NCBI RefSeq assembly: GCF_010093535.1
Contig: NW_022985180.1
Coordinates: 1,119,260 to 1,183,259 of the forward strand
DNA: 64,000 nt
Source of the DNA: Lindgomyces ingoldianus
Taxonomy: Eukaryota > Ascomycota > Dothideomycetes > Pleosporales > Lindgomycetaceae
Direction: 5' to 3'
Numbering within the stretch: position 1 is the stretch's first letter; each line of letters begins with the position of its first letter. The notes beneath the pieces were generated by a model. That model was not told where the DNA came from. It was given only the letters and a program-made list of their open reading frames with translations, and did not search any database. The position numbers and the translations under genes are program-made. This document shows, piece by piece, positions 48,939 to 61,258 of this stretch.

Positions 48939-50037
48939 ACGTACTTTACAGGCGAGTTGCTTACACACCTAAGTTGCTTACTTTTACTAAGACTCTACTA
49001 AACTACTTTTCTTACACTAATGCATTCCTAACAACACTACTTAGACACACTAAAAGAATGTTAGATACAGCCTATACTCTAAGCTTTTAAATAAGATATA
49101 AAACTTTTAAAAAAACATGCTACAGCTATGTATAAAGTCCTTTAAAAGATAATAAATAACTATAGCGCTAGACAACCTTTATAAGCTAATTCTATAGCTA
49201 ACTTATAAAGGCTAGGTAATAATAAAAAGTAGGTAATTATTAAGACTATACTTAAGCTATATAGGCAAGAATTTTCCCCTTAGATAGCATTTATAGCTAA
49301 TATAGCTAATTCTTTACATGCTATGTATAATCTAGGCTATATTAGCATAAATAAGCCTAGTATATTTAGAAAGTGTTATCTAGAGCTTAAAGTAACATTT
49401 AAGCGTAGTACAACTATAAAAGAGCTTTTTATAAAAGTCTTAAAGTAATGTAAAGCAGGTTTAGCCTTATAAAGAATATTATAGCTAAGCATAGCATCTA
49501 AGATAATAACATGTATAACTTTAGTAAAATAAGCTTTATTATAAGCTAAATATCTATTAACTATACTTACACTTAAAACTTTACTTTAAGCTTTAAATAA
49601 CACTTTATAAACATACTAGGCTAGTTTATGCTAATATAGCCTAGATTACGCTTAGTATGTAAAGAATTAGCTATATTAGCTATAAATGCTATCTAAGAGG
49701 AAAATCCTTATGCATATAGCTTAAGTATAGTCTTAATAATTACTTACTTTTTATTATTACCTAGCCTTTCTAAGTTAGCTATAGAATTAGCTTATAAAAG
49801 TTATTTAGTGCTGTAGTTGTTTATTATCTTTTAAAAGACTTTATACATAGCTATAGCATGTTTCTTTAAAAGTTTTATGTCTTATTTAAAAGCTTAAAGT
49901 GTAAGCTGTATCTAACATTCTTTTAGCACGTCTAAGTAGTGTTGTTAGAAATGCATTAGTGTAGAAAAAGTAGTTTAGTAGAGTCTTAGTAAAAGTAAGC
50001 AACTTAGGTGTGTAAGCAACTTGCCTGTAAAGTACGC
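48939..50037. mobile_element. Palindromic fold-back derivative of the Fot1-like element, copy 2 (1099 bp)
   Basis: Same architecture and nearly the same length as 24207-25307: TA on both sides (48937-48938, 50038-50039), arms of about 478 bp ending ACGTACTTT/AAGTACGC, short spacer, no transposase core. It is strongly RIP-mutated. Confidence 0.9.
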
Positions 50038-50218
50038 TATAATATCTTTTACACTACTTTATATAATTATGTTTATAGTACTCTTTTACAGCATAATACT
50101 TATCTAGTAACATGTAAATTAATAGCTATAAAAAAGTTCTTTTTTAGTATATTTTTAACTTTAATATATAAAGCTTTTTGTTAAAAATTTTAATTATATA
50201 AAAAATTACTAATTACAC
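50038..50218. other. Unassigned AT-rich sequence
   Basis: Between the fold-back element and recognisable element B leader. Possibly more of the B internal region, too decayed to align by eye. Confidence 0.4.
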
Positions 50219-50659
50219 TATCTTCTTCTTACTTTATACAGTAGCAGAGCTTACTATATAATGTAAAGAATTAATCTGCTATCTTTAAGAATAGGTAACA
50301 AAATAAAGTATCTTATAAAGTGTAAGTACTTTATTATTACTTTTACTAATTTATAGTTAATTAAATTAACTACTAATTAGTTTATTAAATAGGCTCTATT
50401 AGCTAGCTGCTTATAGTATAAGCACTTAAGTAGTAAGAGTAAGAGTACTATACAGTGTGCACAGTGTACAAAGTAGGTAGAGTAGAGGCAACATGTTTCT
50501 AGTTCTGTATTGCTCCGTCTTTCCTCTATTAGAGGAAAAGAGGAATATCTAGATGTTCGCGCACAGAGGTTTGCGCACAAGCATCATGTGACATAGTTAC
50601 ATAATCCTTCTCTCGCGTAATAACTATCTAAACTGTAACACTATTGCTATGTACAGACA
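50219..50659 (-). mobile_element. 5' fragment of a copia element B, minus strand
   Basis: LTR of about 277 bp (50383-50659) plus about 160 bp of leader that matches the reverse complement of 8426-8655. The LTR interior diverges near 50590-50640. The remaining body is missing on the left, where a fold-back element ends at 50037. Confidence 0.8.
50383..50659 (-). repeat. LTR of the element B fragment
   Basis: Matches 8146-8425 in reverse. It keeps the internal palindrome TTTCCTCTATTAGAGGAAA (50520-50538). The 67-codon frame inside starts at TTG and is not called a gene. Confidence 0.85.
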
Positions 50660-51106
50660 AGTATTAAGATAAAAACTTAGTAGTTGTTAAATTAATAAAT
50701 AAAAAACTGCATGTGCTAGTATTAACTAAGGAATTTAATTAAACTCTAATGCTTTTTAAGTATAAAATAGTTAGAACTTAAAAGTTTTTTCCTTTAAATA
50801 AGTGTAATAAGTTAATATTTACTAAGTTATACTTATTTAAGCTTAAAATAAAATTTTTTCTAAGCGTTTTTACTTTCTATCTAAGAAAAATTTAAGTTAT
50901 AATTATTTATATTTATAAACTCTTTTTTAAATTTTTATTACTCTACCTTAATTTTTTATACTCTAGAGATAGAATAATTGCTAGTAACATGTTCTAGTTT
51001 ACTATAATTATAATAGTTACTAGAAGTTATCTAGCTAGGTTAACAGTGGGTAGCTAGAGTAGATTAGAGTACTAACACAGGTGCAGGTTAGAGTGTACTA
51101 GAATAG
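50660..51106. other. Unassigned AT-rich sequence
   Basis: No gene, no repeat recognised. The last three bases (TAG, 51104-51106) are the duplication of the next element. Confidence 0.45.
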
Positions 51107-51458
51107 TTGTTAGATTAAAGCACTGTTTCTAGGCTTCCTAAGATGAATGATGGGTTTAGATATAATGTATGGGATGATGATTGATTGTGTTGATTTATCG
51201 ATCCTTTTTCTGCTCTACTCGTGTTGCTCGGCTTTTATTTTTCCGATCCGAGTCCCTCGCGCACTTGCCCTATGCGCGACCAGCTTGCAACATGCTGCAA
51301 TTTGTTGCAGAATGCTGCAAAATGCTGTAACATGCTGCAATTTGCTGCAAAATGCTGCAATTTGCAGCAACATACTGTTCGAGCTTATTGCTTGTACTAT
51401 GTAGCAGCTTTCGTCAAGCGTTCCTCCTGTCTTGACAGTAGGTGCGCATATCTAACAA
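51107..51458. mobile_element. Small TIR element with internal 10-bp repeats, copy 1 (352 bp)
   Basis: Inverted ends TTGTTAGAT (51107-51115) and ATCTAACAA (51450-51458), a 3-bp duplication TAG on both sides, and an internal array of eight 10-bp units at 51291-51370. Outside the array it is nearly identical to 53664-54077. Composition is balanced with CpG intact (CCCTCGCGCAC), unlike the RIP-mutated surroundings. Open frames through the array (for example 51147-51404) arise because the 10-bp unit has no stop in any frame, and they are not conserved between copies. Confidence 0.8.
51291..51370. repeat. 10-bp tandem array, 8 units
   Basis: Core GCTGCAA with a variable trinucleotide (CAT, TTT or AAT). 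Each TTGCTGCAA-type unit is palindromic around a central T/A. Confidence 0.9.
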
Positions 51459-53047
51459 TAGTATACTGCCTTAGATGTATTACTAGAAACCTTTTAAAAT
51501 TAATTTATAATAACACTAATATTAAAATACTAGGTGTAGTTAATAGTTTACTTTAAAATAGTAAAAGTGTTTCTTTTTTCTATGTTATAGGCTATTAAGT
51601 AGGCTACTATTATCTTAAATAAGCTCTTCTAAATGTGTTTAAAACCTAAGTTTAGTACTTTTAAGCTAAGTAGTATTTTCTTTTATAAGTAGAAAAACTA
51701 TTTTAACTTTAATACAGACCTTTTAACAGCAGCACTAATAAAGTAAGCTTTAAAAGTAAAAAAACCTTTTTTTATACTTATTTTTAAAGTTTAAAACGCC
51801 TATTACACCTCTATCTTTTTATTACTAGTAATAAAGTAAGTTTATAAAAGCTTAATTATATCTTTTATATTTCTAAACTAAAAGTTGTCTAATTTAGCTA
51901 GGTATCTAGGCTCTAAGTATTCCTATGCAATACTAGCAGCGTGTCTCTCTACTAACACTATGCCTGCACACTTACTTTAATAGTAATCTAAATTAATATT
52001 AAGTCTATCTATAATAAAGGCTTACTATTATTTAAACATAGGTTTTTTACTATCTATAAAGTTCTTAATCTTAAGCATGTGTTTAGTAAGGTAGCTTTAA
52101 GAGAGCTTAAAAGTGCCTAAAAAGTCTTTTACTATTAGTGTAGTAAAAGTAATTTAAGGCATTATTAAAGGTAATTTAGTAGTTAGTAGAGGTTAATTAA
52201 AACTAATAGTTTTTAATTTAGTTAGCTGCTTAATTTATGCTTTTAATTAAGCTACTTAGTTTTTTAAAGCTATATTACTATAGTTTAACTCTAAATCTAG
52301 TAGGTTTTTAGCTTTAGGTTCTATAAAAAAAGGTTTAGCTGTTAAGGTTAGTAGTTATTTAGCTCTAGTAGTAGGCATTTTACCTTAGTTATAGCTAGAG
52401 CGTGTTACTAATTTTATACTAAGGTCTAAAAGTAGTTAAAAGTTAGGCATTAGTAGTTATCTCTAATTTTAATAAGTTATTAGTAGTCTTTAGGTTTCTA
52501 CCTTAGCGCACTTTTTATAACTTTTCTAAAGGCAATTCTAATTATAGAGGATAGAAAGTTCTAAACTAAAAGGCTTTAGTTAATAGAAAGTTTTTAAAAT
52601 TTTATTTATAATAACTAAATAATTTAATATAACAGTGTGTAAAAACTATAACTTAAACTAAATTAAACACTTCTTAGAGTTAGATGTAGTTAAATAAATA
52701 ATTAATGTAATATTATTAATAAAGCTATTACTAGTAAAAGTAAGTTTTCTAATGTAATATAACAGCACAGGCAAGACAATAGGTCTAAATAGGGTAGGAA
52801 TCTACTTAGAGGCATATAGGAGTGCGTGGGGACTTAGAACCTAGGAAATGCTATTAACACCTATAAGCCTTGTACAAAGGATATCAGAAAACTACTAAGC
52901 TAGCTAAGAGAAGAGGTGCGACTAAATACTTAGGTAAATAGAGGTAACTGCAGGGGACAAGGTTAAGTTATAGTTAGGGCCGATACAGAGACCCTTTAGA
53001 TAGGATCTAAGCAACCTAAGATAGAATAATTTGTAAGAATTATTACA
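51459..53047 (-). mobile_element. 5' part of an LTR element D, minus strand
   Basis: LTR at 52758-53047 and about 1.3 kb of 5' internal sequence to its left. 52160-52757 matches the reverse complement of 4706-5290 of the D element at 4388. No 3' LTR was found to the left, so it is truncated or continues undetected beyond the small TIR element at 51107-51458. No coding domain is recognised. Confidence 0.75.
52758..53047 (-). repeat. LTR of element D (about 290 bp)
   Basis: Reverse complement of the D LTR at 29332-29641, with small deletions. It ends GTAAGAATTATTACA. Moderately RIP-mutated. Confidence 0.88.
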
Positions 53048-53365
53048 GTTTAAAGGCCTTATTTAGAGCAGCTTAAGCTAGAGCTTTCTTAAAAGCAAAG
53101 ACTTCTTTGCTATATATTACTACCTTAATAACGATCTGTATAGTGTAGCTAGCGCAACAGATTTAGTGTTAGGTAGTAAGAAGTAGTTAAAGCTTCTTAG
53201 CTAGAGTTATAATAGTTTCTACATTATTGTTTAACATGTTGTTAGCAATAAAATAAAAAAACTTTACTATAATATTATAATTATAAAGGACTTAGATAAT
53301 TTAAAGTGCTTAGTTTTTACTTATATAGTTACTAAAAAGGTTATTAAAACTAATAAAAAGGCCTT
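53048..53365. other. Unassigned AT-rich sequence
   Basis: No recognisable feature. It ends with GCCTT, the left duplication of the solo LTR that follows. Confidence 0.45.
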
Positions 53366-53634
53366 TGTTAGTTAGCTTACTCCTCTAGATGGCTACGCAT
53401 CTAGTAGTAGGTCCCTTCTCTGCGTGGCTACGCACGCGGTAGGTGGATGGACAGCTGTACGCTAAGCGTACAGCCTGTGACAGGGTGAGCAGGCAAAGAT
53501 CTTCTTGTTATTAGCTACTGCCCTCTCTCTTTGTACAAAGAAAGAGGACTCTTAAGTACACATAGCCTCTAACGCACAGGCTAGATAGCTAACTGTTTTA
53601 GGCAACTTAATTCAGCTGTACGCACGTACAGACA
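53366..53634 (-). mobile_element. Solo LTR, 269 bp, copia-B-like, TSD GCCTT/GTCTT
   Basis: Ends TGTTAGTTAGC...GTACAGACA. Read on the minus strand it starts TGTCTGTACG as LTR B does and has three palindromes: 53455-53473, 53522-53547 and 53616-53631. The five flanking bases are GCCTT and GTCTT, one C/T difference. Balanced composition with CpG retained. Confidence 0.7.
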
Positions 53635-53663
53635 GTCTTAGTGTTAATAGTTGTAATCTAGAA

Positions 53664-54077
53664 TTGTTAGATTAAAGCACTGTTTCTAGGCTTCCTAAGA
53701 TGAGTGATGGGTTTGGATATAATGTATGGGATGATGATTGATTGTATTGATTGTGTTGTTTTTTTTCGATCCTTTTTCTGCTCTACTCGTGTTGCTCGGC
53801 TTTTTGTTTTGCCGATCCGAGTCCCTCGCGCACTTGCCCTATGCGCGACCAGCTTGCAACATGCTGCAAAATGCTGCAAAATGCTGCAAAATGCTGCAAA
53901 ATGCTGCAATTTGCTGCAATTTGCTGCAACATGCTGTAAAATGCTGCAACATGCTGCAACATGCTGCAAAATGCTGCAATTTGCTGCAACATACTGTTCG
54001 AGCTTATTGCTCGTACTATGTAGCAGCTTTCGTCAAGCGTTCCTCCTGTCTTGACAGTAGGTGCGCATATCTGACAA
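53664..54077. mobile_element. Small TIR element with internal 10-bp repeats, copy 2 (414 bp)
   Basis: Ends TTGTTAGAT (53664-53672) and ATCTGACAA (54069-54077), 3-bp duplication GAA on both sides, 13 internal 10-bp units (53860-53989) against 8 in copy 1. The 62-bp length difference is 50 bp of array plus about 12 bp of small indels. It is otherwise almost identical to copy 1 and free of RIP, so both copies are young or protected. Confidence 0.8.
53860..53989. repeat. 10-bp tandem array, 13 units
   Basis: Same GCTGCAA core as 51291-51370. The order of variable trinucleotides differs between copies, so the array changed length after or during spread. Confidence 0.9.
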
Positions 54078-54603
54078 GAATAGATGTTAGACTTAGTAGC
54101 TGTTTTTTAAAAGTTTCTTTACTAGGCTAAGGTTTTGCTAGTACATACTAAAAAAATAAGCTACTACTCTTAGAAAGAAGTAGTAGTTTAGAGAAGTCTA
54201 TATATTAACACTTAACAGAATGTTGCTGTAAGCTAACCTTAGTATTATTTAAATCTCCTGCTTCTAGCGCACTAAAATCTGTTAGATATATGTTAAAAAC
54301 ATAGTAGTAGAGGATAGAAAAGCGTTAAGAAGATTAGCGTAGTTCTAAGTAAGTACCCTGCGTGTTTTAGCTAAGGATGCTTATTTAAAGAATCAATTTT
54401 AAAAAATAACCTAGTTTATAATAGCAGCCTAAAAAGCTTTCATCTACTAAGCCTTATAAAAAACAATCCTTATAGATCTAGCAATGTTACTGCCCTAGGC
54501 AGCAGCTTTAAAAGAACTCTCTAGCAGGTGTAGAGCATTAGGTAAGAGCTTCCCTATAGCATTAACTTTATGCTTCTTTTTAAGATAATTAATAATATAG
54601 TTA
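54078..54603. other. Unassigned decayed sequence
   Basis: Starts with TSD GAA, ends with TA at 54602-54603. No frame or repeat recognised. Confidence 0.45.
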
Positions 54604-55192
54604 ACGTACCTAACAGGTTAGCCGGCCACACAGGTTGGCTAGCCACTTTTGCTAAGCCTCTACTACACTCTACCTATCTATATAATGCCTTAACAACAAC
54701 ACTAGATTAAATCTTCTAAAGAACGTTAGATACAGCTTACTTTTTAGGCTCTTAAATAAGACTTAAAACTCTTTTTATAACACGCTGCAGCTATCTATAA
54801 TATCTTTTACACAACACTAAGCAATTAACGCGCTAGACAGCTTTTAGAAGTAGAATGCTAGCCTAAATTAAAGAATCTAACTAAGCTTAAAAAAAGTAGT
54901 TATTAAGTACATACTTAAGCTTATTACACGCAGATTTCCCTTTAGGCTTATAGCTATAGCTAATATAGCTAATTTCTTGCGCGCAGAGCATAATCTAGGC
55001 TAGGTTAGCTTAAACTAGCCTAGTATATAAGTTAAGCACTGCTCTAAGTTTATAATAAAGTTTAATTATAAGTATAATTATAAAAGAGTGCTTTATAAAG
55101 ATCTAAAAGTTATTTAAAGCTAGTTTTACCTAGTAGCTAACATAAAAGCTAAGTATAGTATCTAGAATAAAAATATGTATAACTTTAATAAG

Positions 55193-55510
55193 TGTCACGG
55201 TATCCTCCCCAGATCCCAGACATAACTGTATTAGACGCGTACTGGAGTATTATTAGTGCACGTCTGACACAAACACAACACAACACAGACATAAACTTAA
55301 GCACAAACTGCCTTAACACTAACTAAACCTAGAACAGGCTTAATTTATACCTAAAGCGCTTAGACTTTTAAGCTAAGTATTTAATTACTAATTTTCTTCT
55401 AAACCTTCTTATTTCTTACATAATGTCTTGTACTTACTATAATACCTTACGTAGTAATTAAACTAGACCTCTGTAAAGCTCTATAACTTTACTTATACAT
55501 AATTATAACA
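55193..55510 (+). repeat. 5' LTR of the uninterrupted family A element
   Basis: Outer start TGTCACGGTATCCTCCCCAG and GACGCG are preserved. The inner end CATAATTATAACA is mutated. Confidence 0.95.
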
Positions 55511-56099
55511 TTATGTTGTGTTAAAACTTTAGCTAAGAATAGCCTTTAAATCTAATCTAATAAGCTTAGTACTTATATAACTCTAAGCTATTAAAGTAAG
55601 CTAAAAAGCTTTCTAAAAAGCGCTTACTTTATAAAAAAGCTACTATGTTGTAAGCTTTAAAGCTTTTTAAAAGGACTTTAAAAAACAGCTTTACATTATT
55701 AAGTAGTCTATTTCTGCCTTAACTTTTATTATAGTAGTAGGAACTAAGAACTTACTAGCCTTAAAGCTTACTTAGAAGTCTAGAGATAGCTTAACTCTTT
55801 TCTGCCTAACACTGCCTACAACCTGTAACCTTTTTAACTTAGTAATAAAATCTAACTAACTCCTTAATCCCCTACTATTTAATAGAAAATAAAAAGACCT
55901 ACTTTTCTTTCTACATAAGCTCTAATATAAACTTAAAGAAAATGTAGACTAATTCCTCTTTAAACACTCTTAGTTACTATATGCCTACTCTTAACTTAAC
56001 TATAATATAACAGCCTTAATTAACTTACTAATAAATAAAAATATTATTAACTTAGATTAATTTATAGTGTTCTTATAAGTAACTTATAGAGACTTAAAT

Positions 56100-59000
56100 A
56101 AAAAGTTAACAGCCCTAAGTTACTTAAACACTTTATAATAAGAAAAAAAAAGCTTTACTTTATACTTTACTAAGTTCTACTAACTTGCATTTAATACAGG
56201 CCTAAATAAGATAGGTCTTATTATAGCCCTACATAACTCCCTTTTAACTAAACTATAATGTGCTATAGTAGAAGAACCCCTTCTAAACAACCTTAACACA
56301 TATGTGAACCTAATTGCTACCTATAATAATAACATAAGGTTCCTCTCTATATAAGCTCTAATACGCCTCTAAACTAGCGCAGTTGCAAATAAAGACTTTA
56401 ATATAATAAAAATTAATTTAAATTATGCTCTAGTTAGTTCTAAAAAGTGTAAAAATTATAAAAAAAAAAGTTAATGCTTTAAGTGTAGTAAGCATAGTTA
56501 TATCTTTTAAAACTGCTTTATTCTTTTTTCTTAAGTCTATATAAGTAGTGCTGCTAGTACTTATTAAAGATTTTTACTATTTTAATTTTATTTTTATAAG
56601 GGCTTTAACTTATATTTAAGCCTTAATCCCCCTTGCTACTCTTAATGTAGCTGCAGCTATAGCAGTAGGAGCCTGCAAAAAGGCTTGTCCTAGGGCTAAG
56701 TTACCCCTTAGGACTAATTTAACACTAGATCTTTGCTAACTTATAGGCTAAGTCCTCTACTAATAACTAAAAGTACTAAGTTAATATTCCTATATATTTA
56801 TAATAAAAAACTATATTAGCTTTAATATAAGCTTTTATTAACTTAGAAGTAAACAGCATAGGTTATATTAATAAAAAACTAGCGCGTAAACTAAATCTTT
56901 AATTAACACTGCTTACTTAAATAATTTACTTAACTAAATTTAATAGAAAATAACTTAAAAAAAGTTTTATCTTTTATACTATAACTATTATAATTACCTA
57001 CTAACACTATAAGAAGCAGATTAAGCTCTATGTAATAAACATAGGATGTTATAACCTAATTCTAGGATAACTATAGCTGTATTAGCATAAAGTTGCCTTT
57101 AATTACTAAAAGTAAGTTCTAAACTTTAACTTTTTTTAATGCTAAAATATATGCTTACGCTTACACCTAAACAACACTTAAATAGCACTTAATATAAAAA
57201 GTCTTTAGACTTACTTTTTAATAACTTAGAAAAAAACTACTTAAGTAAGGCTAACAAGCTAGGCCTCTTACTAAAATAGGCTATGTAAAATAATTTAATA
57301 ACTACTTAAACCTAAAAAAAAAAAGCCTTTAAAAAACTTTTACTTACCTAATTTAAACATAAACTAGGACTTAAACAGCAGATAGACATCTGCTACATAG
57401 AACCTGCCCTATTTATAACCCTAGCTTAATAACTAGATTATAAAATCTATGTAGTTATAATTTCTAATATAGACTAAGCTTTAGCTCTCTAAAAACACAC
57501 TAACTTAAAAATAATAGTCCTTTAAAACTACTATAACTTATTACATGTTTTTTTTAAGACAAGTTTAATAAGCTTTTAATATAACATTTATATAATTACT
57601 AAATAACTTTTAAGCCTAGCAAACAACCTAGTTATAAGCTACTATATAGGATGTTGCTAAATAAATTAAAAGTGCTTTAAAAATACTTTAACAAAAACCT
57701 AAAAAAAAAGTTTATTTAAGCTAGCTTCTTACTAGTAGCATTACTTATACTATTTATAAAGAAACCTAGAGGTAGGCTTTAATTCTATATTAACTACTAA
57801 AGACTAAACACTATTACTATTAAAAACTAATACTTAATTTCCTTTTTATAAGAAACCCTAAGCTAACTAAGTAAAGCAAAGTATTTTATAAAGTTAGATA
57901 TTATTACTGCCTTTAATAAGCTAAGAATAGTAAAGAGTAATAAGTAGCTAACAGTGTTTTAGACCTAATATAGACTATTTAAGTACCTAGTAATGCCCTT
58001 TAGCTTAGCTAATGCGCCTAGTACTTTTTAACATTTTATAAATAACTTGCTTTAACCCTACCTAAATGTGTTCTGCACTATGTATATTAATAATATTCTA
58101 ATCTATAGTAATAGCCTTTTAAAGCATAAACAGCATGTACGCCTAGTGCTAAAGGCTATAGAAGAAGCAGGTCTGTAACTTAACATAGACAAATGCAAGT
58201 TCTACTAATTAAAGGTTATGTATTTAGAATATGTAATCTCTATAAATAGCATCTAAATAGACCCTGTTAAGGTTTAGACTATGCTAGATTAGTAATACCT
58301 AAAAGATGTAAAAAATGTTTAAGCCTTTATAAAATTTACTAACTTTTACTAATAATTTATTAATAACTTTTTATAGCTAGTAAGCCCTATAATTATACTT
58401 ACTAAAAAAAAGGTTTAATTTAACTTTAATTTAAATTACTAATAGTTTTTTAACTAGCTAAAAAAAGCTTTTACTAAAGCCTTAATACTCTACTACTTTA
58501 ACTTTAAACTACTAATACTTGTAGAAGCTAATGCCTTAGACTACATAGTAGCAGGAGTTCTCTTCTAGACTAAGCTAGACAGGACTATTAGGCCTATTAT
58601 ATACTTCTTAAAAAAAATAAGTTTTGTAGAAAGTAATTATAAGATCTACAACAAAAAATTACTTACTATAGTACACTACTTTAAATAATAGCAACCTAAA
58701 CTAGAAAGTGCAGCGCATCTAATATAGGTCTTATCTAACTATAAGAACTTATAGTACTTTACAACTATAAAATAATTTAGCTACTAATAAGCCTATTAGT
58801 TTAAATACTTATCCTATTTTAATTTTAAAATTACTTATTATCCTAGTTAAAACAGAAGGAAACTAGATGCCTTTATAAAGTAATTCTAAGATGTCCCTAC
58901 TTAGGAAAAAGCATAAAAGGCTTAACACTAAACTTTACTCTAACTTAAGCTATTTTTAGACCTTAACCTAAATAAAATAAATTAAATAATTAATTAAATT

Positions 59001-60420
59001 ATTACTAATAAGTATCTAAATAATAAATTTATCTAAAAAACCTTAGACCTGCTTTAAAACAGCGCTAGTTAGTTAAAAAAAGTAACACTAGCTAACTATA
59101 AAAACTAAAATAGTAAGCTATATTACTATAACTAACTTATAATTTTTAATTTTAATAAACTAAGAATTAAACTACTCTAAATTATATACAACTTGCCTAT
59201 TAAAGGACACCTAGGCAAAGAAAAGACTCTTAACCTACTACAGAGAGAGTACTACTGGCCCTGCATGTTCTATACTGTACGCTAATATATATTATGTTGC
59301 TATACTTACTATAAAGTAAAGGCCTCTTAAAAAAAGTATAATAGCCTACTTAAACTACTTCTAATTTCTAAATAAGCTTAGAAAGACATATTAATTAATT
59401 TTATTATAAACCTACCTCTATCTAAAGGGTATATAAATATTATAGTAGTTATTAATTACTTAACTAAGTATTAATACTTAATACTATGTTTCTCTATAAC
59501 TGCCCCTAATATAGCCTAGTTATTCTACTAATACATATAAGTTTACTATAGCCTGCCTAACATAATTATATTAGATAGGGGTACGCAGTTTGTCTTAGCC
59601 TTTTAGGACAAACTCTATAAATAGCTCTAAATTATCCTCTATCTATCTACAGCTTTTTACCTAGAGACTAATAGCTAGACTAAAAACACAAACACTGTAA
59701 TAAAATAAGTCCTATAAGTGTACATAAACTACTAGTAAGATAACTAGGTAAAATAGTTAGCTATAGCATAGTTTAAAGCTAATAACATAACATCTAAATT
59801 AACATAAGTATTTTTATTCTTAGTAAACTATAGATACTACCTTTAAATAGAATTTAAACTACTTTTAAATACCCTCTAACTAACTTATTAATCTGTATAA
59901 GTAATAGATGTAAATAAACTTATTAATAAAATTTAAAATATATTTAAATATGTTTATAAAAAGCTTACATAGGCTTAAGCTTTTTAACAAGAGTATGTAA
60001 ACTAATTTTAAACTCCTACCCCTACGTATGCAGCTAGCAAGAAGGTCTAGCTAGACACTAGAAATATTTAAATAAACTAATAATTAAAAAAACTTAATTA
60101 AAAGAACTTTAGCCCTTTTATAGTAGCTTATATAGTCTTATTACATACTTACTAATTAATCCTACCTAACAGCATAAAGATACACCCTGTGTTCTATGTA
60201 TTATTACTGCGCTAAGCAGCCCCTAAATCTAACTATCTACTTAGACAGCTAAACCTACTACCTAAACCTATTATTATAAATAATAAACTAAAATATGTTA
60301 TAAAAGACATTAAATAAATCTAGTTTAATAAAAAAAAACATATTTATAAATACTTTATAAAATAAACTAGATACAACAAACTGTTATAAGAACCTATAGA
60401 AGCCCTATAAAAGAACTCTG
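56100..60420 (+). pseudogene. RIP-destroyed gag-pol of family A, uninterrupted copy
   Basis: Same domain order as in the copy at 20500-25850, with different but overlapping sets of C-to-T and G-to-A changes. Comparison of the copies therefore allows mutated sites to be told from ancestral ones. No open frame remains. Confidence 0.85.
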
Positions 60421-60537
60421 CAGTAACCTAATTCTACGCCTAATACCTATCTAAACTAAACCTGTACTCTAATAAAGACAACCTAATGCTAGAACTACTA
60501 ATGTAAAGAATTCCCTTCCTAATAAGAGGGGGGGTAC

Positions 60538-60855
60538 TGTTACAGTATCCTCCCTAGATCCTAGACATAACTATATTAAACGTGTACTAGAGTATTATTA
60601 GTGCATGTCTAACATAAATATAACATAACATAGACATAAACTTAAGCATAAACTGCCTTAACACTAACTAAACTTAGAATAGGCTTAATTTATACCTAAA
60701 GCGCTTAGACTTTTAAGCTAAGTATTTAATTACTAATTTCCTCCTAAACTTTCCTGTTCCTTACACAACGTCTTGTACCTACTATAATACCTTACGTAGT
60801 AATTAAACTAGACCTCTGTGAAGCTCTATAACCTTACTCGTGCACAATCGTGACA
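60538..60855 (+). repeat. 3' LTR of the uninterrupted family A element
   Basis: Inner start TGTTACAGTATCCTCCCTAG is mutated. The outer end CGTGCACAATCGTGACA is preserved. Confidence 0.95.
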
Positions 60856-61028
60856 ATAAGTTAAGCTTTATAATAGGCTAGATATTAACTAAAGCAGTTA
60901 TTATAGCTTTAAAAAGACAAAAACAGCTAAAAGTAATATAGTAAGGTAATAAAGAGTAGATAATAGTTATCTAAAGTATTAATATAATAAAGTAAGCTAT
61001 TTTACTCTTTATTATTTTTAAAAGCTGC

Positions 61029-61258
61029 TGTGAAGCTATGTAGAGCACCAAAGACATGAGGAACTGGATTGTATTGTATTACTAGAGGAGTCCTTTGCGG
61101 GAGTCTATATATATGCGAAATAAGTGGGTGGGTCTTGGCAACAGACTATGGTGCTGATGCATCTGCCGATGCATCCGACCATCGTGTGACGACACATCCG
61201 ACACATCCGACTATCGTGTGACCATGCTGACGATGCATCCGAGTCATTAATGCAAACA
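61029..61258. mobile_element. Solo LTR, 230 bp, TSD GCTGC, not RIP-mutated
   Basis: TGTGAAGCTATG...AATGCAAACA with a perfect duplication GCTGC (61024-61028 and 61259-61263). It interrupts the transposase vestige of the Fot1-like element. It has a TATA-like TCTATATATATGCG and repeated GATGCATCCGA / ACACATCCGAC motifs (61157-61240). Its balanced composition contrasts with the AT-rich host element. Confidence 0.8.

Larger units (their letters stand above)
55193..60855 (+). mobile_element. Full-length family A chromovirus (Ty3/gypsy), uninterrupted, TSD ATAAG
   Basis: 5663 bp with 318-bp LTRs (55193-55510, 60538-60855) and a perfect duplication ATAAG (55188-55192, 60856-60860). This is the only uninterrupted family A copy in the window and serves as the empty-site reference for the two insertions at its position 59893-59907. 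A purine tract precedes the 3' LTR (60515-60537). It keeps the gag zinc knuckle (CFKCSKHSYIF-like near 56475), the RT box YINNILIYS near 58085-58110, the integrase zinc region near 59195-59330, and the chromodomain near 60290-60400. Confidence 0.95.

Noticed and set aside
51147..51556. Cys/Leu/Gln-rich open frames across the 10-bp arrays (also 53667-54130)
   Set aside because: The 10-bp unit has no stop in any frame, so open frames arise on both strands. Small indels between copies break correspondence, so there is no protein conservation.
51291..53989. CRISPR-like array
   Set aside because: Units are 10 bp and contiguous without spacers, inside TIR elements, in a fungal genome.
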